From Dactylis glomerata (Eukaryota > Streptophyta > Magnoliopsida > Poales > Poaceae), in NCBI GenBank assembly GCA_007115705.1, contig QXEO01001557.1:62001-126000 (forward strand): a stretch of 64,000 nt of DNA. The letters are read 5' to 3'. Made by a program: the position numbers and the translations under genes. Position 1 is the stretch's first letter, and each line of letters begins with the position of its first letter. Positions 22,395 through 35,092 of the stretch are shown here, one piece after another. Under the pieces are notes generated by a model. It had not been told where the DNA came from, did no database searches, and saw only the letters and a program-made list of their open reading frames with translations.

Positions 22395-25300
22395 ATGGGG
22401 ACCATGACGATCGGCGCCAAGTACAAGACCACGGTCAAGGACCCCGGCACCACCGGCATCCTCCGCATGGTGCGTCCCGTCCCCGCTCGCCGTCTCCAGC
22501 CCCTCCGCCTCCTCCCATCCGACCCCCCTCATCTCCAGGGAGCTCGTATTGGTTTGGTTGGGTTCGGTTGTACGCCGGCGTTGATTTTGCTGCTCGGCCG
22601 CCCGGGGCTGGGCTCGGGATGGGGAAAGTTTAGTCTTTGGTCGGGTTCCCAACTGATTGATCTCGAGTAGGTCTCTGATTGGATACGAAACGGAACAAAT
22701 CCAAGGCTGGATCGGAGGAATGCGTGCCTGTTCCTGTGCCTTGAGCATGGACCCGAATTCTTATGGGTTGGCCCTTTCCACAACCTTATATGTTTAGGTC
22801 ATCCGGGCCCTGGGGTTCAGCCGAAGAACATTGTGCGCCAAAACATGATCTTTTATTTATTTGCGCATAGTGTGTGACTGTGTGCCAATTTACGTTCAAG
22901 TTGGAACATTCAGCTTGCTTAACGAAACCGGGAGCTCAGCTCCTGCTAAAATTATTCTGCCCCAAGTAGTTGTTTCGCTATTTCTTTCATTCCTTTCTTC
23001 ACCACTGCTACTGCTTGCAAGTTGATTTGATCTAAATCGAATCAATCATTTGTTCTTGTAATTGCAGAGTGAAGATAAGTTAACATTTACTCCTAATGAT
23101 CCACGCTCACTAATGAAGCTCAATGTCGATTTTCGGACCATCAAAGGTACTTATCCCGTGTCCATACACAGTGCTGTTTTCAGCTATATATTGGAGTGTT
23201 TTACAAAATCAAAGTACTGTCATTGTCCCAATGACTGATGTGTCATGAAACTATTAGTTCTTATAGTTGGCATCTACTGGATGTGGTTTGTCATTTACTG
23301 TGGAGGTGTTTAAATTATTCACCACAATGCAGAGTAACTGAATAATGCATCCAAGATTACCTATTCAGCTGTACTAGATTAGGTCATGCATGGTGGTTGA
23401 GGAAATTTGTTTTTGATTTCATGTACATTACTGATATGCTGGATGGTAATTTTGTGGTTTACTCTTCTATGCGTTTCAGGTCACAAGTTCAACAAGGTAG
23501 ATGGTAGCAAACCAACACCACCATTATTGAATCTTTCAAAGGATTCTGACAAGGTACGGTCAATTAACTTGAAGCATACTGTTTTGGTCTGGTTTATAGA
23601 CATGTGCTTTGCATTTGTTTCTTTTACCGAGGACATTTGTGATGTGCATTCTTTTTTTTTCCTCAGGGAGGTGGCTACATGTTTGAGTTTGATAATGTTG
23701 GTACCCGCGATTCATGTCGCGACTTTGTAGGTAATACTCATTCAGTGTAATCTATTTGGTACATCCTGTTCTGTCAGACTTAGTTTTAGCGCGCTGTTTT
23801 GTAAAAATATATATCACATATGTATAATAAATTATGAACAGATACAATGTTTGGGAACTGAATTTTCTGTTTAGATAGATAATTATTTAGTTTTGTAATG
23901 TTACTTTTGGTGCTTACTTCAAATGTTCTGATTTTGAGTTTCGCCTCTAGTCTATAAACTTATTGCCAACATAACGTATAGATGACTGATGACATATTGT
24001 CCTTTCAGCTAGGGTTTTAGGCAGACATCAAGGTATTGTGCCTCCTAGACCAAATGCACCTCCTGAAAAATCAGTTGCGTCAACTGGTCCAGATCAGCTC
24101 AGTTCTGCTGAAATGGAAAGGCGGATGAAATTGCTGCGAGAAGATAGGTAATATGATTATTTCAATCACCCCAGCCTGTTTCTTATGCTGACAACAACAT
24201 GAGGTAGTTGATGATAATATAATGCTAAATCGCAATGGTCTAAGTTGACTTGCTCTCGTTAGTAAAATTTTGTGATCTCTTACATGCTTGTGTTTCTTAT
24301 TTGATCAAATGATTCTGAGATTTTCTTCTTGCGAAATTTGTATTTGGCTTTCACAGGTTCACTTAGTTAAAGAGTAAATTAGTGTTTCGCTCTTTGCTAG
24401 TCTTTACTGGCCTGTCTCATCAGTTTTGATGCAAGTCTGTGCCACATCATGAAGCTGGTAGCATAGCTGCTAAGTCAGAGAATGATATGCATTATATGTG
24501 TTGTAACTGTACACCTTTTAAAGAGCCAAAGTACAGTGCAGATGTTAAAATGTTTTGATTCCACCTTACAATCTTGATGTGGAGTGTCATTCAGATATAT
24601 TGTATCAGTAGTTCACATCAGGAGCATGTTCATGCTGCTAGGTTAATGAATCATAGTTGTATTGATTAATATTTAACATTCACATGTTCTCAAAAGAGAG
24701 AAGGAGATGATACAGAAAGATTTGCAAACTATCATAACCAAATTGAGGAGAACACCATTTTATGCTGTATGAATGACTTGTTGAACCCTTTTTGGTTGTG
24801 GCAGTGAATTGCAGAAGTTACATAAGAAGTTTGTTCTTGGCAATATTCTCCAAGAGTCTGAATTTTGGGCTACAAGGAAGGTACTGCACATATACAATTT
24901 CTGTTTGTTTCCTGGTACTTGTTTGTGATTTTTTCAGTTCAAAACAGTACTTATTTAAGGACATTTGCAGAATTTACTTGACGATGAAGGAAACAAAGCA
25001 TCAAAACAAAAGCCAGGTTTCAAAAGTGCCATGCTAGCTGATGTTAGGCCATCCGCTGATGGACAGGTATGCTGTGTTTGTTGTTGCAGGCCCATGACAT
25101 CTGGCATATTATGTTTGCTTCTGTTACAAATGGTTGTATCCTGTCGGATATTTGACACTGGTAATTGTTCATGATGCTAGTTTACTCATTTCTTCTTTAT
25201 GTGTAACCTTTTACAGACGAATAAGGTTACTTTTAGTCTGACTACTGAGATTATCCATCAGGTACGTTGTTTCTACTTTAGTCCTGAATCACCATCTAAA

Positions 25301-28300
25301 TGCAAGTCTGCCTGCTAGAATCATTTTGGATCTTTTCAACTGTCATAAGTGCACTGCTATGCTCTAAGGAAAAGCTATATCTGCTTTGCTGGCAGTGCGA
25401 CTTGTAAACAATATTTTTGTGTAATGAGTTCCACTTGATCAAGTACTGGGTAGCTCATGCCTAGGAGTTGTCTACTCCCTTCTCATTTTGCTCTTATTTT
25501 AGTTATTTAGATTATATCAATGCATTATCAGCCTTTGCTAGGCATTTACCAAGAATTATTAGGGCCACATTCAAATGAGTACCCAGAAGGACATTGCCCA
25601 TTTTCAACCACACGTGTAACCACCAATCCTGTCGAACAGGATTCCTTGTAACTAGGTCCTTGCTCCAACAGGGCTTATTGTGGTACTTGAGCTGGGCTGG
25701 ATCTCAATAGTATTAGTACATCTGGCATACATTGTTAACCGTGTAAATGCTAACCTACTATTGTTAATTTGGATGTTGAAAAAATTGCAATACTTAGAAG
25801 TCTTCAACAAATGAGTTGCTATAAAAATCTCTACTTTTCAATGTTTTGCAGATTTTTGCAGAAAAGCCAGCCGTGCATCGGGCATTTTTAGATTATGTTC
25901 CAAAGAAGGTAGATACTGCATATTTGTTTTATACTGTTATCAACTTATATCATGTGCGTGTCCTTGGCTTTAGGAAGTCTGCGCTTAAGTTGGAGTTAAT
26001 TTCGCAATATATCTGTATCAGTATAAAGTGGATTTGTATTCTCATTGAGGTTTGTTTTTCCTTCATCTCTCATGTAAATGTATCCAAAAAAGTTATCGGA
26101 AAAGGATTTTTGGACAAAATACTGTAGAGCTGAGTATCTACTTAGGACAAAAAATACTTTAGCGGCAAAAGCTGAGGCTGCTGAAGATGAGGAATTAGCT
26201 ATGTTCTTGAAAACTGATGATATACTTGCCAAGGAGGCAAAGCTCAAGGTATGAATTGAGCTGTATATTGTTGTAATCCTGCCATTTTTTGCAATGCCTT
26301 GTGCTGTTTCTTGAGATTCTTCTTTTGTTTTAGTGATTTAATTCTTGTTTACAGATAAAACGAGTAGACCCAACCTTAGACATGGAGGCAGATGCAGGGG
26401 ATGACTACATCCATCTTCCGGTATGTCTGTATTCCTTCTACTCTTTTGCTATGTTTACAATTTCACAAAGCCAAGCAGTTTATCCTTTTCTCATAATGAG
26501 CAAGTTTTTCTACTAATTTTTCTCATCACAATTCATAATCTCATGAAGTACCTGTCCTATCTTGAAAGTATTTATATCATTTTTTTGTTCTGGCATATAG
26601 GATCATGGGATTCTCCGTGATGGCAGCAGAGAGACAGTTGATGCTGATAGTGAGTTGGCTAGGAGAACACTTTCTCAGGATCTGAATCGGCATGCCGCTG
26701 TTGTTCTTGAAGGGAGATCAACAGGTAGAAAGTTTGTGCTCAACCCAAAAGTTCCCATGTTGTCTGACTATTATGAGATGTTACTGACCCCAGATATTTG
26801 GGTGTGCTAACAGTTCTTCTGCAATATTACACTTCTTTATTCTGACTTCCTATCCATCCGAATGATGTATTCTGGCTCTAATTCTTCATTAACCAAGTCC
26901 CAGAATATAATGTGCAGCAATTGTACAAAACAATCGTCCTAAACTGCTGGCTGGTTGCAAACTATAACTTTGAAGTAAATTACTTTGTGTTGGGGATCTT
27001 TCCCTTTCATATCAGAGGAATTCCGACTTTAGGTTACATTTTCTAGATCTGCATTTACTTATTGGCTGTTAATTTCAATGCATTATATGTTTTGTTAGTG
27101 CCTAAGGTGATTATGTTGTGTTATGCGTGCTTTTGCAGATGTTGAATCAACTGATACGAAGACTGTGGCTGAAGCACTTGCAAGGTCCAAGAAGGGTTAG
27201 AAACCATATCGCAGTGTGTGTTTTCTTTCTCACCTTAAATATTTTCTTATTATGCTAATGAGTTATATACTGCAGAACCACCTCCAAGTTCTGTTTCTGA
27301 TGATGCTAGTCATGAGAGATCAGTAAAGGTGGCCCGCATGACTGAGATAGAGGATCTGCAAGCTCCACGAAGTCTCCCATACGCACCACTTTGTATAAAG
27401 GTAATGTTAGCTCATATGGCTTAAGAACAGATATATCAACCACAATAACATATTGCAGGTCATGAATTCTGCCTTTCTTGTCTTAATAGGATCCTCGAGA
27501 ATATTTTGATTCCCAGCAAGCAAATGCTCTTAGACCTTTAGGTGGCAGCAATGATGGAAGAAAGGCCCGCAGCTGCAGCCTGAGTACAGATGACGCATTC
27601 CGTCATTTGATGAATCAAATATCTTTAATCAAAGATAAAGAATTGAACATTCCGGTTCTTCAGCCAGATGTGGCCCTTAAGGTAGAGAGTTTTACTTGAG
27701 ACCCAATCCGATGATCCCAAATCCCTATCTTCTATTGTGGATTTTATGGGTATTAGGACATTTCTCCTCGAAAGATCTAGCTCTATAAATAAATTTGATT
27801 CAGTATTAGGCCATAACGAACAGATACGATGTTGGCTTACACGGAATATCACATAGCTCTAGAACAGCTGCACCTGAGTGCAACTTCGAGTAAGAAAGAA
27901 CGACCTTCTGCTACCTTTTACCGGGGATTTTTTTTAACAACTATAGCTGATCTATGAATGGAGATTCAAACCTTGTTTTTATTAAATGATACGATTTATA
28001 ATTTTTTTCTTGGATAATTAATCAAATTAAGGGGAATTTACAAAATTGGTTTAGAAAATTGGGACTACTTTATTTTTTCTTGGATATTTTTTTGCACCTG
28101 TTTACAATTTTCATCTCCCTTTAGAATATTCTATAAGTTACTTACACCTTATCTTGTCTACAACTTTGCATTGCCAAAAGAAGTCTATTTTGAAAGGTGA
28201 ACTAGTTTGCCTTCCTTAAGTTTCTCCCTCCTTAGCTCTTGTACATCCCCCTGTTCCTTTTGTACATTTCCTGTATATTGTGTTTCTTCTTTATAAAAGA

Positions 28301-30359
28301 TTATTGTAGGGGCCTCCAGTTTTCCGGTAAAAAACTAGTTTGACTTATTGTTTCTTTCAATTCTTAATGTTTGCGATCCATTCATCCCATCTTTTACAAC
28401 TATGTTGGACTTATCATGTCATCAAACATTCCAGTACTTCCGTCATTTTCTGTACAAAGACATATTTTGCATGGTGTTGTATTGCTGCTATGTGGGTTCT
28501 CTACTCTTAAGCTATTAAATTGCATGAGCAGGAAAACCTAACTACCTACATGGTGTGGGCCTAGGTTCTTAATGAATTGAATGAAGGAATTTCGCGTTCA
28601 CGAAGGCTTAATCTTAAGAATCCACAAGACAGTCTCCTTGGTCATCTTCCTCACCGTACGCGAGATGAACTTATGGATGTGAGTTGCTTTACCTCTTGGG
28701 CAGATGTACTACAGTTTCAGTTTGTTCTAGAATATTTATTTTCCAGACTTGATCTGCATTGCCTTTTTTGTGTGTTATTTTGTTCAACCATTCTGAAATC
28801 ATCTTACTATGCTAGAAAGGTTTTTTATCTACATTTTATTCTTGTATTGACAGTTTCTTGTGAACTATCTACTTTTTTAGCATTGGACGGCTATCCAGGA
28901 GTTGCTGCGCCATTTTTGGTCATCATATCCTATAACAACCACAGTCCTTTATAATAAGGTGTATTATCACTCCTATGTTATTTGCTCTATTTTGTAACCA
29001 ATGGGCAGTATTTGGGTGGAAGTTAGTAAAAGTAGCTTAGTGGCTAGTTATATTTTGGTTCATAAATTGGTTATGGAAATATTTTCTGGTTCTCAAGAAT
29101 GTGAAGAATATCATTGCACGTTAGATGTACTATATTTACTAATGTGGATGCAAGTACAAATGAGCCGTTTTTCTGGTGGAATTTGATGTCTTGCCAACAT
29201 GGTTGTCCGTTTTCTCACTATTAGTAGTTATGGAGTTGAATGCAGTGTCGTACCGTCACAAACTTATTATCAGAAAGTGGCCACCACCAGGTTATTGTTG
29301 CTATATTGTTGAATGTATTCAATATCTCAATTTGCTTTTGGGTTTCTTATACTGCATTGATTCTAATAAAAACCAAATTGTTAGAGAACAGCAGGTGTTA
29401 ATTTTGTGTTATATAGTCTAATATTGGTATACATAGTGTAACTGTAAATGAAGAATGTCCGGATTGACGGGCTTATTCCACTACATTCCACACTTCTGTC
29501 ACTAATTCTAGGCAGTCCAGCTATCTGGTAGGATTGCCAGATATGGTAAACTGTCTTTAGTTAAAAGATCCAGACCCTTCCTTTTTAGTATCAATTGCTT
29601 CAATGTTTATGAACTTGTAGTTGTTCCTCAGATTCAAAGGGTTAAGGATGCAATGACCCAGATATATCAGAAGTTACAGGTAAATCTCCCACCAGCACAA
29701 TTGATACATGGATTTTAATGACACAGATTACTGATGTTGCATTTGAAATATATAGTTACAAATGCATTGTTGTGGATTTTTTTAAAGTTGTTACTAAAAG
29801 ACTGGTGATGAGTTTCCGTGTGCAACTTTGTACCTTCAGGATATAAAGGAATCAGCACAGCCTGATGTAAGACATGAAATATCTCAGCTTGTAAAGCCCA
29901 TGACCCAGGTTCCTACCAATTCCTTCCCGTATTTCATTACTATCCGCTGAAGAGCTTTTCTGACCTTCGTGGTGATAATGCAGTGCAAACTATGCACTTT
30001 TACTCTCATGAATTAACTGGATGCATCCATATCTATATTTTCTTTAAACCGAGGGGAAAGTTCTGCTTATTTCCTTAATAAAGCAGAAGTACATGGATCA
30101 TAGAAAATGTTTGTTCTAGTGCTTCTATTTTTTATTCGCTGTTCTTCGTCCTCATTTCATCACCTAATAATCCACCTGACACTGATCCCCTAAACACATG
30201 GTTCACCATGGACTCTTTCGTGGTTCTAGTTTTCTTTGATAATTTTCAGCAAGCTGATTATATAGCAATAATTTCCAGGCGCTGGATGCTGCCTTCAGCC
30301 ATGATATCGAGCAGCAGCAGAAATCTTCGAAGGCTGGGAACAAGCCCAACGGTTTTTGA
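22395..30359 (+). CDS. TFB1: TFIIH core subunit 1 (TFB1/p62/GTF2H1)
   Basis: This is the p62-type subunit of general transcription factor IIH, which acts in the nucleus in RNA polymerase II initiation and nucleotide-excision repair. I could trace 20 exons with GT-AG borders: 22395-22469, 23068-23146, 23480-23553, 23667-23730, 24009-24147, 24805-24880, 24971-25066, 25217-25261, 25852-25908, 26093-26248, 26355-26420, 26601-26724, 27139-27195, 27276-27400, 27490-27681, 28565-28678, 28881-28958, 29632-29679, 29840-29908 and 30279-30359. They sum to 1815 nt (604 residues), close to the family length, with consistent phases and no stops. Residues 1 to about 105 form the PH-like domain (MGTMTIGAKYKTTVKDPG). 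Two BSD domains follow, one ending FVLGNILQESEFWATRK (about 150-169) and one FLDYVPKKLSEKDFWTKY (about 227-246). The C-terminal part carries HWTAIQELLRHFWSSYP. The start has good context (gaggcgATGGGG). The gene looks intact. Confidence 0.92.
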
Positions 30360-30735
30360 GCAGAGAAAACGCTGTGCAATATGGATTCGACTCGATTACT
30401 GCTAGAGCGCCAGGGCCGCCACACCCATGAGCTCTAGCCGGATTGCTGTCCCGTTCGCGGGCTTGCATTTCAAGAGGCACTCCCTCAAGTCTTGATTTTA
30501 CCCTTTTGTTTTATTTACATACACGTTATGCGCATAACATTCTGTACATGCCAATTTTGTAACGCGTGGCGATTGAGGCATGTTCCCAGGACACACTGAT
30601 TCTCTGTTCTTTGTAATGGATGACCTGGGTTATTTACTTTGTGCCATTGCAGACGCAATGTGCAAATGGTTATACAGAAGAAAAAAAATCCTAAGAAAAA
30701 GACAGTTATGACATATCTCGGTCGCTCTTGCGAAA

Positions 30736-30801
30736 TACTCCCTCTGTACCATCAAATTTGGGCCACAGCCACGTCACGAATTGTGGAACTGAGGGAGTAC
30801 C
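30736..30801. mobile_element. Short Stowaway-like MITE
   Basis: It begins TACTCCCTCTGTACCAT and ends TGGAACTGAGGGAGTA, inverted ends of the Stowaway type (CTCCCTCCGT) flanked by TA. At 66 bp it is shorter than usual, so it is an internally deleted copy. Confidence 0.65.
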
Positions 30802-31466
30802 ATGCATATTCAAAAATACATTCTGTTTCAGGCATGTAAATTGTTTGGAACTGTAACACGCAGCTACGACAATTATTTCTTCAGTAGACCTGGTGGTAGA
30901 AAAATTATACGGAGTAATATACAAAAGTATGTCAAATATAACGAAACAAATATATTACTAGTTTCATCTGAACAATGTCAATCGACTTCTTGCGTATTAA
31001 ATAACCGAATTTCCAGAACTTCTGACTGCTAGAATCCTAGTAGAACGGATCGGAGGTAGCATGGCTACAAAACGGTGTGACATTCACAGTAGAAACAATG
31101 GGACGTAGTAAAAGGTAGTCGCTGGGCAGTGATCATACGGCCAGTGGTGGCTTTTGCTGCTGGTTCCGAGTCTCGACACGTCGATGCTGCTAGCTAGGAG
31201 AAACTAGACTGATCGATGAAACGGGGGAGAGAGAGTAGGATGCCATTTTTGCGCCAGACAGACACGAATATGGTACTGGTAGCTGTGTAGCCAGGCCGTC
31301 CTCTGTCGGAGCTGGACCGATGGATGGAAGTTGCATGGTGCCACACAGGCTTTTTCCACAGCCAGCTTTTTCAAGGGGAAAAATGGTAGCGTAGTGGTGG
31401 GACCAACAGTTTTGCTCTTGACAACACAGGAGTACATAAAAGGTCGAGGGAGGAAGAAGAATATAC

Positions 31467-31472
31467 AAAAAA
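31467..31472 (-). terminator. Pol III terminator of tRNA-Arg
   Basis: TTTTTT on the minus strand lies 5 bases downstream of the tRNA 3' end. Confidence 0.8.
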
Positions 31473-31477
31473 CTTAA

Positions 31478-31550
31478 CACGCCCGGTGGGACTCGAACCC
31501 ACAATCGCCTGATTAGAAGTCAGACGCCTTATCCATTAGGCCACGGGCGC
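31478..31550 (-). tRNA. tRNA-Arg-UCU: tRNA-Arg (anticodon UCU)
   Basis: The minus strand folds as a complete 73-nt cloverleaf. The acceptor stem is GCGCCCG paired with CGGGCGT (one G-U pair), with discriminator G. The A box is TGGCCTAATGG, the anticodon stem-loop CTGACTTCTAATCAG has anticodon TCT, and the B box is GGTTCGAGTCC. There is no intron. A run of six T (31472-31467 on the minus strand) just after the gene is the RNA polymerase III terminator. It decodes AGA. Confidence 0.95.
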
Positions 31551-32569
31551 TATTTGATTCAGAAGTCTATCTAATTTAATTTATCTATAGATACCAGAAA
31601 CAGTTTACGCTCGCACCCGTACGCTTTTGACGATATGGCCTCGTGATGGCACAAAGATCAAACCGCTGCGACATAATCACAGTAGGCCTCTGCGTGTGTG
31701 TCTACTAGGACTCTCGGTAGACAATTTGCGTGCTCTCTAAGAAAATATAGACCCCGTAAGCATGTGGTCTTTATGTTTCTAAAGACGTGCAAACACACTA
31801 AGCACCTTTCAAATGCTCTAACTGAATGAAGATTGCGCTACATTTTTTGTAGAACACAAAAGATCATTGATAAAAATTATGAACTTCACTAATTTCTGGA
31901 AATATCCATGCGTTTCCTATGTGATGGGCACCAACCAATATATGTATTTGGAGGCTTGCTTCGGTGCCCCCCTCCAAAACTTTGAAGCGGTATACCACCT
32001 GGGTTGTTGATGGGTTTTGGCCCGCCCTAACTCAGATCCAAGCTCTCGTATACCCTTATATCGGTATATGAGTTAGAGCAGTATTGTACACGGCCTCTCC
32101 TCGTGTCGGTCCCATGTCCGGTAATCTAACGGTCCCACTTCCGATAATCGCGTGGTCCCACGTCCGGTAATCGTGCAGTCCACGTCGCAATCAGTTATGC
32201 GCCTTTAGGTTTGGAAATTTGAGGTGTCGGTGATACCGCATGGCGTCCGACTCCTTTTCTGTATTCTGATATGATTGCGAACCCTAGCGAGGACCGAAAC
32301 CCTACCATGGTGATGACCGGGCGACATCACCGCTCTCGGAGCCTCCTTAGATCGGAGAAGATCTGTGCTGCGTGGGAGGAGGTTTGGTTGCCGCGTGGGA
32401 GGTGGCCTGGTAGGTTGAATTGCCGCTAGGGTTTGAGGCATCACTGGTCTGTCCTCCTCCTCCATTTTGGTGGTGTTCTAAGGTAAACTCCCCTCCCCTA
32501 TCTTGTTGCTCACAAGTAGTCCCTCTCTATAGCAATGGGTTTCATCTCATGAATTGTAGTGGTGTAGGT
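31551..32569. other. Spacer with 22-bp tandem repeats
   Basis: No gene is recognised. 32108-32192 has three to four imperfect copies of a 22-bp unit (cggtcccacgtccggtaatc). From about 32200 the sequence becomes GC-richer and reads like a promoter or leader of the FAR1-type fragment that follows (tgttctaaggtaaactcccc at 32474 could be an exon-intron edge). Confidence 0.4.
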
Positions 32570-33840
32570 AATGGCAGACGGTAGTTCAAGTAGGATGGAG
32601 CAAGATCCCGGGTACACGACGATGAAGATTCTAGTTTAGAACTTGGTGATCGTTCAATGTATGAGAATGTAGGTCCAGATTACGGACCCATCAACGGGGA
32701 AGAAGCTGACGGGCCCATCGATGGTGATGAAGCTGATGATGCTGACGAAGATAGTGTGAGTGAAGTTCCAATTCATGTTCAGATGTTTTTAGGGCAAGCA
32801 CGACGGTTGCAATTAATGTGTAGTGTTTTTTTAATTATGCAGCCAGAGACTGATGTTGACAAAGAGCAGAACAATGGCGATGTATTGGATGAAAAATTCA
32901 TTGTTGAGGTATGTGTTGTGTTATATTTCTGTGACATAAATCATATTTGTGTCATGACCTTTGATGTCGAAAACAAACACCCCAATATAAGTATATCTAA
33001 TCTATTGTTTTTTGTTTTGTTTAGGTACTAGTTGGCACAGATAATGAGTATGCATGACTATTATGGTGATCCAGACTTGGAGACCGTTGAAAATTTTATC
33101 GAATCACACTCGGTAAATAGGAGTGCGGTATGTGTCTAATATTTATTGTTTATGTCAAGCAATGAATTGATGTAATATACATGTGGTTTACTTGTGTTTA
33201 TTTTTTATACGTAGGTCACATCAGACGCTCAGAACGAGAATGAATCAATGGCGGAATGTGGCGATGATATTGGAGATTCTAGAGATAGGCAGGAGTCGAT
33301 GTAGTGGAGAATAATGGATATGACTATTGTTTCTGAATTTGTGGCTTATGATTTCTACAACAACTATGCTATAGAGAAGGGATTCATTCTGAGATTGCCA
33401 AAGACCAAGAGCAGCAAAGGTCATTTTAAAGAAGTACGCAGGGGGCGGATGGTATATTCTATGGAAAGAAAATGTAATAGCAACTTGTTGACCATGGAGA
33501 ACCGCACCCATAGGTTATGACCGGCGTCTCGATGCAACTGCAAAGCAGAGCTGGCCATGACGCGTGATAAAAACAGCGGGCGTTGGCGTGTTGCAAAGTT
33601 TGTTGAGAAACACAGTCATAGCTTAGCAGGTTAAGATGAGGTTCCTTTTCTGTTGTTACATAGAAAGATAAAGGATTTCTAGAAAGCTGAGATTTTAGCA
33701 ATGGCAGATACAGGGATTAGAAAGTACATGATAATGGCTTCTTTTATCAGCAAATATGGTCAGTATTGCAAAGTTGAATTTACGAGGAAGAATTTATACA
33801 ACCTCTGCTACAGGGAGAAAAGGAAGCTGCTTGCAGACAA
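32570..33840 (+). pseudogene. FAR1-related (MULE transposase-derived) fragment
   Basis: This is a decayed, truncated gene of the FAR1/FHY3-MULE family. An acidic N-terminal part (32657-32760, GDEADDADEDSVSEVP) is followed by exon-like pieces. 33330-33640 reads FYNNYAIEKGFILRLPK, then CNCKAELAMTRDKNSGRWRV and KFVEKHSHSLAG. These correspond to the FAR1 DNA-binding (WRKY-GCM1-type zinc finger) domain with its Cys and H-x-H residues. Downstream, 33690-33840 reads IRKYMIMASFISKYGQYCKV. In-frame stops fall near 33518 and 33632, and the transposase core and SWIM finger are missing. It is either a dead host FAR1-like gene or a MULE remnant; I favour the latter given the TE surroundings. Confidence 0.65.
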
Positions 33841-33926
33841 ATAAACGAGTAGCTTATTCACTTAATAGCAAACTGAGTAACTAACCATTAGTATAGAGAG
33901 CTCAGTATAATCCGATCTACAAAACT

Positions 33927-34060
33927 AGTACTTCCTCCGCCGCAAATTAGTTGTGTCAAATTTATCTAGATAAGCCTGTATCTAGTGATGTTTTTAGTAT
34001 GTAGATACATATATATCTATAAAAAGTAGAGACATCTAATTTAGAACAAAGGGAATACTA
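33927..34060. mobile_element. Stowaway-like MITE
   Basis: It begins tacttcctccgccgcaaatt and ends tctaatttagaacaaaggga, a degenerate Stowaway pair. The central motif gtatctagtgatgtttttag is of the kind common in Triticeae Stowaway elements. Confidence 0.55.
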
Positions 34061-34083
34061 TGCTCGAAATACAACATAAAAAC

Positions 34084-34283
34084 TACTCCATCCGCTCCAA
34101 ATACAACTTGAGTATATTTTACAGCAATAATATACCTATAAAATTAGTGTAATGGCATATTAAGTGAAAGTATTTCACAAGCCAAATGCAAAAGTATATT
34201 TTTAGTAAATATTAGTGGTTAAAGTTGTTTATTAAAAACCATGTAAAGCCAAGCGTGCTTTATATTTTGGGACAGAGAGTATC
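34084..34283. mobile_element. Stowaway-like MITE
   Basis: It begins tactccatccgctccaaata and ends tttatattttgggacagaga, inverted Stowaway-type ends (consensus CTCCCTCCG...), about 200 bp, with no ORF. Confidence 0.55.
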
Positions 34284-35092
34284 TACTTATTAGATTGAAA
34301 TAACATGATCCACTCATCCTTATGATCTCAGATCAGAAGGAAAAAAAGGCAGGCCGAGGTTTTCCTAAAAGATAAACGGCACTTTGAGTTCTGACAAGCA
34401 ACTCATGTCTTGAGAATTGGAACTGTACAACAGTCACAAGCAAAGCAAATAATCATCCATTTATCTGAAGTCTGTAAATTAAGATAAAATGGCAATCGAT
34501 CATAATACTTGGTGTAAATGTAGCGAATGACTTTCTTGAAACAGAGTCCGGTCTGAAAAATATGCGTACTTCAAGGATTGAAGTATTATAGTTCACCTAC
34601 AACTCCAGATGTACTATTCCTAAAAATTTCCTTGGGCGTATTGGCCATCTGTTTTGTTTAGTCAAAACATGATTACTAAATACTGGGGCACTATTCAAAA
34701 TTATAGCCAACGCATACAAGGCTTGGAGAATTATGCAATTAGAATGTAGAACATACGTGGTAACATTATGCATAAGAAAACACTATGCATAAGAATGCAA
34801 ATCGTGCCTGTAGCCAAAACTTTCTGCGTAGGTCTAACATTTTTTTTTTGTCACGGAAACATTATGCTTGTAGTGAGGAGGGTAACTCGTATGCTAAACC
34901 AATCAAGAGATAAAAGCTGCGCTCAAAAAAATCTGAAAGACTAGACTATTAATCTTAAACCAGGTAGAGAAGAATTATCTTAAAGTTAAAACTGGATTGC
35001 GCATCAGTATATTAAAGCCAATTAGGACGAATTGCCCTAGCAAAACCTGACAAAGAAACTAACCACGGATAGATTCAGCTTTAATAAGCTGC

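Larger units (their letters stand above)
30360..31477. other. TFB1 3' region and spacer
   Basis: The 3' UTR probably runs to about 30620. A 66-bp Stowaway-like MITE sits at 30736-30801. The rest, including 30810-31460, shows no gene. Confidence 0.5.
33841..35092. other. Spacer with two Stowaway-like MITEs
   Basis: No coding sequence was found. The MITEs at about 33927-34060 and 34084-34283 are listed separately. The remainder is AT-rich and probably includes the 3' UTR of the MATH-BTB gene next to 35092. Confidence 0.5.

Noticed and set aside
24450..24475. miR167-like string (catgaagctggtagcatag) in a TFB1 intron
   Set aside because: Several mismatches to the known miRNA and no pairing arm nearby.
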